From NCBI GenBank assembly GCA_958412345.1, contig CATYSO010000005.1, positions 1 through 64,000 of the forward strand: DNA of 64,000 nt, given 5' to 3'. The stretch is from an uncultured Collinsella sp. GTDB lineage: Bacteria; Actinomycetota; Coriobacteriia; Coriobacteriales; Coriobacteriaceae. Position 1 is the first letter of the stretch. Every line of letters starts with the position of its first letter. Below, one piece after another: positions 27,511 to 37,159 of the stretch. The notes under the pieces are model-generated. The model saw only the letters and a list, made by a program, of their open reading frames with translations, did no database searches and was not told the origin of the DNA. Both the position numbers and the translations under genes were made by a program.

Positions 27511-29649
27511 ATGGAGGTGCTGGTTGTTGGCAACACCGCATATGTTGACGATGACTTTTGCGCCAAGGCGTTCCCCGGGGACCACGTTAAGGTCGTCGCT
27601 GCCGCGGAAGCGCGCCGCGACGAGTCGTCGCCCCATGCCTCGTGGAAAGAGCTCCTCCAGCACCTGGATCAGGCCTACGAGTTCGACCGCGTGGTCTACC
27701 TGTCTAATTTCCTTACCCCGCATACCGATACCGTGGGCGATATCGAGCTGCTGCGCTCGGTCTTTCGTACGTGCGCGGGTCGCCGGGTCCAACTACTGTA
27801 TGTAGCGGGGCCCGCGGGTGCCGAGGGTGCCGCCGATGCCGCGGGGCGAACGGGCAAGGGCATTATCGCGCACGCAGCCAACGACCTGTGCCGCTACTAC
27901 GCTGCTCGCGAGGGCGTTCAGACCAAGATCCTGCGCGTGCCGTTCCTGTATACCGCGTCTGCCGCGCTGGAGGACCCGTTTTTGGTGCCGATGTTCGACG
28001 CATGCTCAACCGGATCGGCCGCTCTGCAGGGCGCGCAGGATGCGGCGTTTCCCCTGCTGTGTGCCGAGGAGCTTTCGGTGCTGGTACGCCGTATCTTCGA
28101 CAGCTGGAATGGTAACTTTGAGACGCTCGACGTAGCCGATACCTTCCATCACACGGTGGGTGAGGTGGGCGAGGCCCTTCAGGCGCTGTTCCCAGGGCTC
28201 TCAGTTGCCTATGGCGATTCTGCCGGCTACGCCCTGCCCGCCAGCAACGTCGCTCGCGTGCGCTATGGCTGGTTTCAGCGCTACGACTTGCTGCGCGACC
28301 TCTCGACCATTCAGGCTCGCTGGGATGCTGGCCGTGCAAAGAAGGTCAACCCCTTGCGCGCGGCCATCGACCGCATTCAAATGCGCACGCTGCCTGTCAA
28401 ATGCCTGGAGACGGCAGCCGCCTGGGTGCTCTTTGAAGTGCTGGAGCGCTTGTTCTCCCAATCGGCTCAGCTCAACGTGTTCGATTATCGCCTGCTCTAC
28501 GTGGTGCTCATCGGCACGCTGTATGGCTTGGACTTTGGCCTGGTTGCGGCGCTGCTGGCGTCGGTGGGTTTGGCCGCGAGCTACTTTACTCTGTACGGCT
28601 ATACCTTCCAGGGCCTGTTTTACGAGCCGTCCAACTGGCTGCCGTTTATTGCGTACTTTGTTGTGGGCGCCGTGTGCGGCTATGTGCAGCTGCGCAACAG
28701 CGAAGCCATTAGGGCGGAGCTCGATCAAAACGAGCTCGTGCGCAACCGCAATACGTTCCTTACGCAGCTCTACCACGACGCGATCGAGGACAAGCGCGCG
28801 TACAGGCGCCAGATCGTGGGTCGCCACGACAGCTTCGGCAAGATCTTTGCCGTGACGCAGGAGCTTGACGTGCTCAACCCACGCGACATCTATCGCAAGT
28901 GCTGCGAGCTTCTGGGCGAGATCCTCGAGAACGATTCGGTGGCGATCTACCATGTTTCGGGCGGGGCATTTGCACGCCTGGTGGCAGCAAGTCCCGCGAT
29001 TGCCGAAGATGCCGCACGCTCGCTCACGCTTGAGCAGCTTGCACCTCTTTTGGGCGACGGGGGTCGTTCGAGCCTGTGGGTGAACCGCGAACTGATGCCG
29101 GGGCTTCCCATGTTTGGATACACGATCGAGCGCGACGGGGCACCCGCCGTGTTGATCTTTGTGCGTCTCGCGGCCGAAAACCAAATGACCCTCTATTATC
29201 AAAACCTGTTCCGCATCTTGTGCGGCCTGGTCGAAAGCGCGCTGGGCCGTGCCTTTGACTATGAGGCGGTTGCGCAGGATAAGCGCTGCGTCGATGGCAC
29301 TTGCGTGCTTAAGCAGGCTGCCTTTGGCCAAGAGCTCGCGGCGGAGCAGGCGCTGGCAGATGGCAAGATGGGCAGCTTTTTGCTCCTGCGCGTGGTACCG
29401 GGCATGGAGCCTGTCGGCGAGCTGGTGGGCGCAATTGGGTCGGCAATCCGCGAGAGCGATGCGGCGGGCTTGGTCGATGGCGACGTGCTCTACCTGCTTA
29501 TGCGCCAGGCAAAGGCGTGCGATCTGCCCATTATCCGCGAGCGCCTGAGCGCAAAGCAGATTGCGGTGGAGCCCGTCGACGGCGAGGACATCGTGGCGCT
29601 GCTGCAGCACATCGCTTACACCGGTGACGGTGAGGGGGATGTCGCTTGA
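27511..29649 (+). CDS. pelD: PelD-like c-di-GMP receptor with N-terminal NAD-epimerase-like domain
   Basis: A 712-residue fusion. Residues 1-260 look like a Rossmann/epimerase fold (VLVVGNTAYVDDDF, AHAANDLCRYYAAR, LRVPFLY) without a GxxGxxG. Three or four helices lie at about 305-395, a coiled linker to 440, a GAF domain at about 455-590 and a GGDEF-like domain at the end. In that domain the catalytic motif is DGDVL (656-660) but the inhibitory site R647-E-S-D650 is kept five residues upstream, as in c-di-GMP-binding PelD. It would activate Pel synthesis when c-di-GMP rises (established for PelD, inferred here). First gene of an eight-gene operon. Confidence 0.8.
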   Translation: MEVLVVGNTAYVDDDFCAKAFPGDHVKVVAAAEARRDESSPHASWKELLQHLDQAYEFDRVVYLSNFLTPHTDTVGDIELLRSVFRTCAGRRVQLLYVAGPAGAEGAADAAGRTGKGIIAHAANDLCRYYAAREGVQTKILRVPFLYTASAALEDPFLVPMFDACSTGSAALQGAQDAAFPLLCAEELSVLVRRIFDSWNGNFETLDVADTFHHTVGEVGEALQALFPGLSVAYGDSAGYALPASNVARVRYGWFQRYDLLRDLSTIQARWDAGRAKKVNPLRAAIDRIQMRTLPVKCLETAAAWVLFEVLERLFSQSAQLNVFDYRLLYVVLIGTLYGLDFGLVAALLASVGLAASYFTLYGYTFQGLFYEPSNWLPFIAYFVVGAVCGYVQLRNSEAIRAELDQNELVRNRNTFLTQLYHDAIEDKRAYRRQIVGRHDSFGKIFAVTQELDVLNPRDIYRKCCELLGEILENDSVAIYHVSGGAFARLVAASPAIAEDAARSLTLEQLAPLLGDGGRSSLWVNRELMPGLPMFGYTIERDGAPAVLIFVRLAAENQMTLYYQNLFRILCGLVESALGRAFDYEAVAQDKRCVDGTCVLKQAAFGQELAAEQALADGKMGSFLLLRVVPGMEPVGELVGAIGSAIRESDAAGLVDGDVLYLLMRQAKACDLPIIRERLSAKQIAVEPVDGEDIVALLQHIAYTGDGEGDVA

Positions 29650-30551
29650 TCTCGCTTGTCGTTGCCGCCGTCTTGCTGCTGATTCATTCGCTGGTTTGCC
29701 TGGTGCTGTGGACGCTCATGAAGCTGGGCCTGCTGCCGGTGCGCGGGCACATGCTGGCTGTGATAGTGCTGGTGCCGCTGTGGGGCCCGTTGCTGGTGGT
29801 TCTGCTATCGGTCCGCGGCGCGGTGTTTGGCGAGGGGCTGAAAGAGTCTGCGCTGGAGTCGCTGCGCTTCAACGACGACCTGCATCGCAGCATCTTGGTG
29901 CACGAACGTGATGCCGATGCAGGCGTAGTGCCGCTCGAGGAGGCGCTCATCGTCAACGACCCGGCAGAACGGCGCCGACTAATGCTCTCCATGCTCACCG
30001 AGGAGCCCGACGCGTACCTGGCGCAGCTGCAGGCGGCTAAGCTTAACGACGACGTTGAGGTGGCTCACTATGCCGCGACGGCGGTGGCACAGATCTCCAA
30101 GGAGTCCGACCTTAAACTGCAGCAGCTGGAGCGTGCCTTTAAGACGGACCCGAGCGCGCAAAACCTCAATGAATACTGCGATTTTCTTGGTGAATACTTG
30201 GGCTCGGGCTTGGCCGAGGGGCGCGTGGCTCAGATTCAGCGCCAACAGTACGCGCGCTTGCTTGCGCGTCGCTGCGAGCGCGAGGACACCCTTGAGCTTC
30301 GCATTCGATACGCGACGGCGCTGGCCGATGCCAGACAGATCGACGAGGCGCGGGCCGTGACCGACCAGCTGGTGCTCGACGTGCCCGAGGAGCAGGAGGT
30401 TTGGATGCTTTGCCTGCGCCTGGCAGTGATGCGCCGCGACGGTGACGAGGTCCACCGCGTGATCGATGCGATTGACAAACAGCATGTATACTTGAGCGCC
30501 GCCAACCGCGAGGAACTGGCGTTTTGGCGCAACGGAGAGGAGGCCCGATGA
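29646..30551 (+). CDS. pelE: PelE-like membrane/TPR protein
   Basis: A 301-residue protein. Two hydrophobic helices (about 2-25 and 33-57) are followed by an all-helical, TPR-like cytosolic part (about 90-300). This is the PelE architecture; PelE joins PelD, PelF and PelG in the inner-membrane complex. TTG start overlapping the pelD stop (TTGA), with GAGGGGGA upstream. Sequence motifs in this family are weak, so the call depends on layout and neighbours. Confidence 0.75.
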   Translation: MISLVVAAVLLLIHSLVCLVLWTLMKLGLLPVRGHMLAVIVLVPLWGPLLVVLLSVRGAVFGEGLKESALESLRFNDDLHRSILVHERDADAGVVPLEEALIVNDPAERRRLMLSMLTEEPDAYLAQLQAAKLNDDVEVAHYAATAVAQISKESDLKLQQLERAFKTDPSAQNLNEYCDFLGEYLGSGLAEGRVAQIQRQQYARLLARRCEREDTLELRIRYATALADARQIDEARAVTDQLVLDVPEEQEVWMLCLRLAVMRRDGDEVHRVIDAIDKQHVYLSAANREELAFWRNGEEAR

Positions 30552-32428
30552 GCGTGGTACAGCATATCCGCGACCGTGCGGGCCATTTTCGCTGGATGGG
30601 GCTGCTTGTGGTGTGGGCGGTCTTTATTGCCATGGCGGCCGTGCTGCTGGTGGAGCGCGCCGGCGTACAGTACAGTGCGGGCCAGCATAAGCTGGGGATG
30701 CTTGCCGCCAACGATGCGGTGCCGGCCTCCTCGGCAATATTTGGCCAAAAGCCCACGTGCCTGGTCATTACCGATTCCGATCAAGCTGGCGTCGAGGATG
30801 TAAAGGAGCAGTTCGACCAGATTCTGCTCGACATGAAGATCGCGCACCGCGACGTGGACCTTGCCCTGGACGGCGCGGATGCCATTCCCTCGCTGACCTC
30901 CTACGATCGCGTGATTTTGCTCATGCCGTCGCTCGATGGGCTCGGTACGCACCTGAGCGACATTATGAGTTGGGTGAGTGCCGGCGGTTCGCTTATGCTC
31001 GCCATGCCTCCGGATAACTCGGGCTATCTGCAAGTGATTGCTCCCAAGCTTGGCATTGAATCTGCCGGATATGACTATGTAAAAGCCGAAAGCATTGTGC
31101 CGAGCGAGGACTTTATGCTGGGCGGGGGAGAGCGCTACGAGCTCTCGGACCCCTTTGATTCATCGCTTTCGGTTTCATTGCGCGAGACGGCGCACGTATG
31201 GGCAAAGACCGGTGACAAAGGCACGCCGCTCATTTGGTCTAACGCTTGCGGCAGTGGTCACACCGTGGTGTGCAACATTGGCATCTACGACAAGGTTATG
31301 CGTGGGTTCTATGCTTCGGCCATAAGCTTAATGGGTGATGCCACGGCCTATCCGGTCATCAACAGCGCCGTGTTCTTTTTGGACGACTTTCCTAGTCCCG
31401 TGCCCTCGGGCGACGGTACTTATATCAAGCGTGACTACGGCCTTTCCATTGCCGATTTTTACACCAAGGTCTGGTGGCCCGATCTGCAAAAGCTCGCGCA
31501 AAAATACGGCATTCGCTATACCGGCGTGATGATTGAAAACTACGAGGACGCGGTCAACCAGACCGAGCCCGCGCGACAGGCCGATACCACGCAGTTCCGC
31601 TATTTTGGCGGCATGCTGCTGCAGATGGGCGGCGAGCTGGGCTTTCACGGCTACAACCATCAGCCGCTTGCGCTCTGGGACACCGACTATGGTACGTTGT
31701 ACGTCTACAAGACCTGGAAGAACAAAGAGACGCTTGTCGCTTCGCTCAACGAACTTATCGCGTTTCAGGACGAGGTCCTGCCCAACGCTCATGGCTCGGT
31801 TTACGTGCCGCCGTCGAATATCCTTTCGGCCCGAGCGCGCAAGCTCATCGGCACCGACGTTCCGCGCATTAAGACTATTGCCAGTACGTACTTTGAGGAC
31901 GGTACCGACCTGCCCTACGTGCAGGAGTTTGGCGTGGCGAGCGATGGTATTGTGGAGCAGCCGCGCATTGTCTCGGGCGGCATGGTCGACGATTCCTATA
32001 TGCGCCTGGCTGCCGTGTCCGAGCTCAACATGCACTACGTGAGTACGCACTTTATGCACCCGGACGACCTGCTCGATCCCGATCGCGGCGCCAAGGAGGG
32101 CTGGGAAGTCTACAAGGGAGGCCTGACCGACTACCTGGACTGGCTCACCAAGTCTGCGCCCGACCTGCGCCGCCAGACCGGCTCGGAGTGCTCCGGTGCC
32201 ATCCAGCGCTTTTCGTCGGTTACGGTGAGCGTGGATACCAGTGCGGATGCCTGGACGCTCAGCCTGGGCAATTTCCACGACGAGGCGTGGCTCATGTTCC
32301 GCGCCAATAATGGCGAGCCGGGTGCGGTGACGGGTGGCGAACTGACGCACCTTACAGGCAATCTGTATCTGCTCAAGGCAAATGATAAGACCGTGACGAT
32401 CGAGCGCAAGGAGGGTGGCGACAAATGA
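30548..32428 (+). CDS. DUF2194-type polysaccharide deacetylase of the Pel cluster
   Basis: A 626-residue protein with one N-terminal membrane helix (about 16-36) and the rest outside. The carbohydrate esterase 4-like part has FLDDFPSPVP (metal/base Asp pair, near 283), HGYNH (HxxxH-type metal ligands, near 369) and YVPPSN. In Gram-positive Pel clusters this kind of protein takes the place of the PelA deacetylase that partly removes N-acetyl groups from the polymer. I saw no separate PelA-type glycoside hydrolase domain. ATGA overlap with the previous gene; GGAGAGGAGG precedes the start. Confidence 0.75.
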   Translation: MSVVQHIRDRAGHFRWMGLLVVWAVFIAMAAVLLVERAGVQYSAGQHKLGMLAANDAVPASSAIFGQKPTCLVITDSDQAGVEDVKEQFDQILLDMKIAHRDVDLALDGADAIPSLTSYDRVILLMPSLDGLGTHLSDIMSWVSAGGSLMLAMPPDNSGYLQVIAPKLGIESAGYDYVKAESIVPSEDFMLGGGERYELSDPFDSSLSVSLRETAHVWAKTGDKGTPLIWSNACGSGHTVVCNIGIYDKVMRGFYASAISLMGDATAYPVINSAVFFLDDFPSPVPSGDGTYIKRDYGLSIADFYTKVWWPDLQKLAQKYGIRYTGVMIENYEDAVNQTEPARQADTTQFRYFGGMLLQMGGELGFHGYNHQPLALWDTDYGTLYVYKTWKNKETLVASLNELIAFQDEVLPNAHGSVYVPPSNILSARARKLIGTDVPRIKTIASTYFEDGTDLPYVQEFGVASDGIVEQPRIVSGGMVDDSYMRLAAVSELNMHYVSTHFMHPDDLLDPDRGAKEGWEVYKGGLTDYLDWLTKSAPDLRRQTGSECSGAIQRFSSVTVSVDTSADAWTLSLGNFHDEAWLMFRANNGEPGAVTGGELTHLTGNLYLLKANDKTVTIERKEGGDK

Positions 32429-33852
32429 GGATCTGCTTGGTACTCGAGGGTTGCTACCCCTATGTGCACGGCGGCGTATCTACCTGGATGCATGGCTATA
32501 TCCAGGCCATGCCCGAGCACGAGTTTGTGCTGTGGGTGATCGGCGCGCATGCTGCCGACCGCGGCAAATTTGTCTACGAGCTGCCCGGCAACGTGGTCGA
32601 GGTGCACGAGGTGTTCCTGGACGATGCCCTGCGGCTTTCGGGCGAGCAACATGAAGCCAGTTTTAACGACCGCGAGCGCGAGGCGCTACGCCGCCTGGTG
32701 TCGCTCTCCAATCCGGACTGGGACGTGCTGTTCGATATCTTTCAGCGCCGTCGCGTGCATCCGCTCTCGTTTTTGCAGAGCCGAACGTTTATGGACATCT
32801 TCCGCGACGTGTGCCTGGCCGAGTACCCCTACACGCCCTTTGCCGATGCATTCCACACCATGCGCTCCATGTTGCTTCCCGTGCTCTACCTGTTGGGCGG
32901 CGAGGTGCCGGTGGCCGATGTGTACCACGCCATCTCGACCGGCTACGGTGGCCTGCTCGCCTGCCTGGGCTCAAGCGTTTCCCATGCGCCAGTGCTGCTG
33001 ACCGAGCACGGCATCTATACCCGCGAGCGCGAGGAAGAGATCATTCGCGCCGATTGGGTGGTGCCGTCGTTTAAGGACCGCTGGATTCGCTTTTTCTACC
33101 TGCTTTCTGAGGAGATCTATCGCCGCGCCTTCCGCGTGACCAGTTTGTTCCATAACGCCCGCAAGACCCAGATCGATATGGGCTGCGATGCGGACAAATG
33201 CCTGGTTATCCCCAACGGCATCCAGTTCGACCGCTTTAAGGATATTCCCTTAAAGACCGAGGACGGCTGGGTGGACATTGGCGCGGTGGTGCGCCTGGCG
33301 CCCATCAAGGATGTCAAGACCATGATTTATGCCTTCTTTGAGCTGCACGAGCGCCTGCCCAAGGTGCGCCTGCACATCATGGGCGGCGTGGACGACGAGG
33401 AGTACGGCGCCGAGTGCCACGCGCTGGTCGAAACCCTGGGCGTGCGCGACCTGATCTTTACCGGCCGCGTCAACGTGGTCGAGTACATGGAAAAGCTCGA
33501 CTTTACCATTTTGACGAGCATCTCCGAGGGCCAGCCGCTTAGCGTGCTGGAGTCGCTTGCAGCGCGCCGTCCCTGCGTGACGACCGAGGTGGGCTGCTGC
33601 CGTGAGCTGCTCGAAGGCGCCCCGGGTGACGACTTTGGCGTGGCGGGTTTTGTGACGCCGCCCATGTATCGCAAGGGCTTGGCCGATGCCATGGAGCGCA
33701 TGTGCGTGAGCCGCGCCCGTCGCATTGAGATGGGGGAGCGCGGCCAGCGTCGCGTTGCCACGTACTTCTTGCACGAGCAGATGCTCGCCAACTATCGCAC
33801 CCTGTATGACGAGACGGCGCAAGCGTTTGACCTGCCCAGAGAGGGGGAGTAG
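32425..33852 (+). CDS. pelF: PelF glycosyltransferase
   Basis: A 475-residue GT4 enzyme. The PelF signature is clear: LEGCYPYVHGGVSTWMH (residues 7-23), TEHGIYTREREEEI (near 193), VIPNGIQFDRF, VVRLAPIKDVKTMI and SISEGQPLSVLESLAA with ExxxxxxxE (near 370), followed by CVTTEVGCCRELLEG. It polymerises the amino-sugar Pel chain from UDP-sugars in the cytosol. Overlaps the deacetylase by 4 bp. Confidence 0.93.
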   Translation: MRICLVLEGCYPYVHGGVSTWMHGYIQAMPEHEFVLWVIGAHAADRGKFVYELPGNVVEVHEVFLDDALRLSGEQHEASFNDREREALRRLVSLSNPDWDVLFDIFQRRRVHPLSFLQSRTFMDIFRDVCLAEYPYTPFADAFHTMRSMLLPVLYLLGGEVPVADVYHAISTGYGGLLACLGSSVSHAPVLLTEHGIYTREREEEIIRADWVVPSFKDRWIRFFYLLSEEIYRRAFRVTSLFHNARKTQIDMGCDADKCLVIPNGIQFDRFKDIPLKTEDGWVDIGAVVRLAPIKDVKTMIYAFFELHERLPKVRLHIMGGVDDEEYGAECHALVETLGVRDLIFTGRVNVVEYMEKLDFTILTSISEGQPLSVLESLAARRPCVTTEVGCCRELLEGAPGDDFGVAGFVTPPMYRKGLADAMERMCVSRARRIEMGERGQRRVATYFLHEQMLANYRTLYDETAQAFDLPREGE

Positions 33853-33855
33853 CCG

Positions 33856-35400
33856 GTGGCCGGAATTGGTTTTGAGCTCAAGCGCCTGTTTAGGCGCAAG
33901 GGCCTGTTTGCCACGATGCGCGCTTACGGCTACGCCGGCATTGTGTGCACGGGTCCCATGCTGTTGGGCGTGCTACTCCAGGTGGGTATCTTGGTGCTGT
34001 GCGGTCTGTGGGGTGTGGGCCGTGCCAACCAGGATCTGCTGGTGTGTATGGTGACCTACACACTGCTGGCCTCGCTTTTGCTCACGAGTTTTTTCTCTAT
34101 GCCGGTCACGCGCTTTTTGGCCGATATGCTGTTTGCCGAGCGCGAGGACGAGATTCTGCCTTCGTTTTGGGGCTCCAACGCTATCATGCTCGTTGCGGGC
34201 ACGGTGCTCTACGGTGTCTTTCTGCTGTTCTCGGGCGTCACACTGCTGCAGGGTCTGCTGTGCCTGTGGCTGTTCAACATTATGATTGTCAACTGGAACG
34301 GCATGAGCTACCTCACGGCCATCAAGGATTACCGTGGCATTCTGTGCAGCTTTGCGGCCGCCATTGGCGTGGCGTGCTTGTGCGCCCTGGCCGCGCTGGC
34401 ACTGGGGCTGCCGCCGGTCGAGGGCCTGTTGGCGTCAATTGCCCTGGGCTACGGCGTCATGCTCGTCTGTGACGTGGTGCTGCTGTACCGGTATTTTCCT
34501 CAGAGCGACCGCAGCCCCTGTCCCTTTTTGCAGTGGGTCGATCAGTTTATGCCGCTGGCGCTCACGGGTCTGTTAACCAATCTGGGACTCTTTGCACACC
34601 TGGTGATTATTTGGGCTGGTCCCATTGGCGTGCGGGTCAAGGGCTTGTTTTATGGTGCGCCCTACTACGATGTGCCGGCGCTCATCGCGTTTTTGACGAT
34701 CCTGGTCACGACCGTCAACTTTGTGGTCTCGGTCGAGGTCAACTTCTATCCGCGCTACCGCGACTACTACAGCCTGTTCAATGACGGCGGCGTGGTAGGC
34801 GACATTGTGGTGGCCGAGGAGGAGATGCTCTCCACGCTTAACAGCGAGCTGCGCTTTTGTGCGCTCAAGCAGCTGTTTGTGACCGCGGCGGTCATTTCGC
34901 TCGAGACCACGGTGCTGTCGGCCCTACCGTTGGGCTTTAACAACCTTATGCACGGGTATTTTCGCACGCTGTGCGTGGGCTATGGCCTGTATGCCGTGGG
35001 TAATACGGTGATGCTTATCTTGCTGTACTTTACCGACTATAAGGGGGCCGTGCTGGCTTCGGGCCTGTTTGCCGGTGTGGCCGGGCTGGCGACTGCCGTT
35101 TCGTTGCTTTTGCCGCAGCAGTTTTTCGGCTTTGGTTTTTTGTTGGGTGCGGCGGTGTTTTTTATCGTGGCGCTGCTGCGGCTCGATACCTATACCGCCA
35201 ACTTGCCGTATCGTATCCTGAGCCAGCAGCCCATTGTGGCGACCGACAAGACGGGTCGCTTTACACAGCTGGGCCGCTTGCTCGACCGTGCCGAACAGCG
35301 CTATGAGGAAGGCCGACATAAGGGCGTGCCGCACGGCGCGTTTGAGCGCGCAGTAGCTCGCGTGTATCGCAAGCATTGGGGAGGTTCTGATGACCGATAG
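33856..35400 (+). CDS. pelG: PelG membrane transporter
   Basis: A 514-residue protein with about twelve helices, beginning MAGIGFELKRLFRRKGLFATMRAYGYAGIVCTGPM, typical of PelG (Wzx-like). It works with PelF to carry the polymer through the membrane. GTG start three bases after pelF. Overlaps the CotH gene by 11 bp. No PelB or PelC (outer-membrane export) follows, as expected in a monoderm. Confidence 0.92.
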   Translation: MAGIGFELKRLFRRKGLFATMRAYGYAGIVCTGPMLLGVLLQVGILVLCGLWGVGRANQDLLVCMVTYTLLASLLLTSFFSMPVTRFLADMLFAEREDEILPSFWGSNAIMLVAGTVLYGVFLLFSGVTLLQGLLCLWLFNIMIVNWNGMSYLTAIKDYRGILCSFAAAIGVACLCALAALALGLPPVEGLLASIALGYGVMLVCDVVLLYRYFPQSDRSPCPFLQWVDQFMPLALTGLLTNLGLFAHLVIIWAGPIGVRVKGLFYGAPYYDVPALIAFLTILVTTVNFVVSVEVNFYPRYRDYYSLFNDGGVVGDIVVAEEEMLSTLNSELRFCALKQLFVTAAVISLETTVLSALPLGFNNLMHGYFRTLCVGYGLYAVGNTVMLILLYFTDYKGAVLASGLFAGVAGLATAVSLLLPQQFFGFGFLLGAAVFFIVALLRLDTYTANLPYRILSQQPIVATDKTGRFTQLGRLLDRAEQRYEEGRHKGVPHGAFERAVARVYRKHWGGSDDR

Positions 35401-37159
35401 GATGATGTCTCGCCGCTGCCTGATCGAGGCGGCTGCCGGCGCGCTGTTGCTTTCGGGCTGTTCGTCTCAGGACGAATCCTCGACTAAAAAGGTCAAAAAG
35501 CAGGACAAGATTAAAAAGGCCGATTCCTCGGACGGTACCAAGCATCTGCGCGATAAGGATGAGCTGTACGAGGTCTACGACGACTCGGGCATTGTGACCA
35601 TGTACCTGACGGTCTCGCGTGGCAACAGCTCCGAGAACACTGATCATAGCTGGGCCGAGATCAACACGTACTCGGTGTATGACTATGCCGACATGGGCGT
35701 GACGCGCTATCAGGTTATGGGCCTGCTGCAGCCGGGCGACGAAGACGGCCCGGTGGCCGGCGAGGTTGGCTATGGCGAGGAAGCGCCCAATGCCACCGTG
35801 CAGGTGCGCGGTCAGACATCGAGCATGAACTCGCAAAAGAATTACAAGGTGGAGCTCAAAAAGGGCAAGGGTACTTGGCACCAACAGCGCGCGATTGCGC
35901 TCAACAAGCACATGGGCGAGGGTATGCGTTTTCGCAACAAGATGGCCTATGACCTTATCCGTGGGATTCCCCAGATGATGGGTCTGCGCACGCAGTTTGT
36001 GCATCTGTGGGTGTGCGACCAGACCGAAAAGACCAACGACACCTTTGAGGACTACGGCCTATTTACGCAGGTGGAGCAGCTCAACAAGACGGCGCTTAAG
36101 GCACATGGCCTGGATAAGAGCGGGCACCTGTACAAGGTGAACAGCTTTGATTTCCATCGCTACGAGGACACCATTAAGCTCGCCGACGATCCCGACTACA
36201 ACCAGGCTAAATTTGAGGGCATGCTCGAGATTAAGGGCGATTCGGACCACACCAAGCTCATCGAGATGCTCGATGCGCTCAACGACGAATCGCAAAAGAT
36301 CGACGACGTGCTCGGCACCTACTTTGATACCGAAAATCTGGTCTATTGGCTGGCGTTTCAGATCCTGACGGGCAACTGCGATACGCAGAACCGTAACTGC
36401 TATCTGTACAGCCCGCTCAACTCAAATACCTGGTACTTTTTAGATTGGGATAACGACGGCATGCTGCGTAAGCTGGAGCTTTCTCTTACCGGGTTTTCGG
36501 ACTACGCGAGCTGGGAGCGCGGCGCAAGTAACTACTGGGGCAACGTGCTGTTTAACCGCGCGTTGCGCAGCAAGTCGTTCCGCAGCGAACTCGACCGTGC
36601 CGTCAAGGACTTGCGCTCGTATATGACCGAGGCACGCTTGAGCAAGATGATCAAGCACTACCGCGATGTGACTGAATCCCTGGTCTTTGCTTCGCCCGAT
36701 ATCGACAATCTGCCTGTCACTAAGGACCAATACGAGCAGATCGCCGCGGCGATTCCCTCCGAGATCGAGGAGAACTACAAGAGCTTTCGTGAGAGTTTTA
36801 AAAAGCCCATGCCGTTCTACATCGGCGTGCCGCAGATCGATAACGGTAAGCTGCGTATTAATTGGGATGCGTCCTACGACTTTGAGGCGCGCGAAATTCG
36901 CTACACCGTAGAGCTTGCGCGCGACTATGCCATAAGCGACGTGGTCTTTAAGGCCGAGGACGTGCTGCTTCCCGAGGTGACCTGCGATGCGCCCGATACC
37001 GGCCAGTATTTTGTTCGCGTGCGTGCCACCAACTCCGACGGCCATACGCAAGATGCGTTTGACTACTATGTAACCGACGACGGCAAGCACTACGGCATGA
37101 AGTGTTTTTACGTGCAAGGCGGCGGTAAGGTCGTGGAGGACACGTATGAGGAGGGCTAG
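35390..37159 (+). CDS. CotH-kinase-family lipoprotein
   Basis: A 589-residue protein. The lipobox is LLLSGCSS with the acylated Cys at residue 24, so it is anchored outside the membrane. The CotH core follows: VRGQTSSMNSQKNYKVELKK (near 142), RFRNKMAYDLIRG, GHLYKVNSFDF and NRNCYLYSPLNSNTWYFLDWDNDG (near 335-358), carrying the DxD-type metal residues. A fibronectin-like tail closes the protein. CotH proteins phosphorylate proteins; a cell-surface target linked to Pel is inferred. Together with the next two genes it forms a common CotH-VTC-DUF4956 set. Confidence 0.85.
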   Translation: MTDRMMSRRCLIEAAAGALLLSGCSSQDESSTKKVKKQDKIKKADSSDGTKHLRDKDELYEVYDDSGIVTMYLTVSRGNSSENTDHSWAEINTYSVYDYADMGVTRYQVMGLLQPGDEDGPVAGEVGYGEEAPNATVQVRGQTSSMNSQKNYKVELKKGKGTWHQQRAIALNKHMGEGMRFRNKMAYDLIRGIPQMMGLRTQFVHLWVCDQTEKTNDTFEDYGLFTQVEQLNKTALKAHGLDKSGHLYKVNSFDFHRYEDTIKLADDPDYNQAKFEGMLEIKGDSDHTKLIEMLDALNDESQKIDDVLGTYFDTENLVYWLAFQILTGNCDTQNRNCYLYSPLNSNTWYFLDWDNDGMLRKLELSLTGFSDYASWERGASNYWGNVLFNRALRSKSFRSELDRAVKDLRSYMTEARLSKMIKHYRDVTESLVFASPDIDNLPVTKDQYEQIAAAIPSEIEENYKSFRESFKKPMPFYIGVPQIDNGKLRINWDASYDFEAREIRYTVELARDYAISDVVFKAEDVLLPEVTCDAPDTGQYFVRVRATNSDGHTQDAFDYYVTDDGKHYGMKCFYVQGGGKVVEDTYEEG

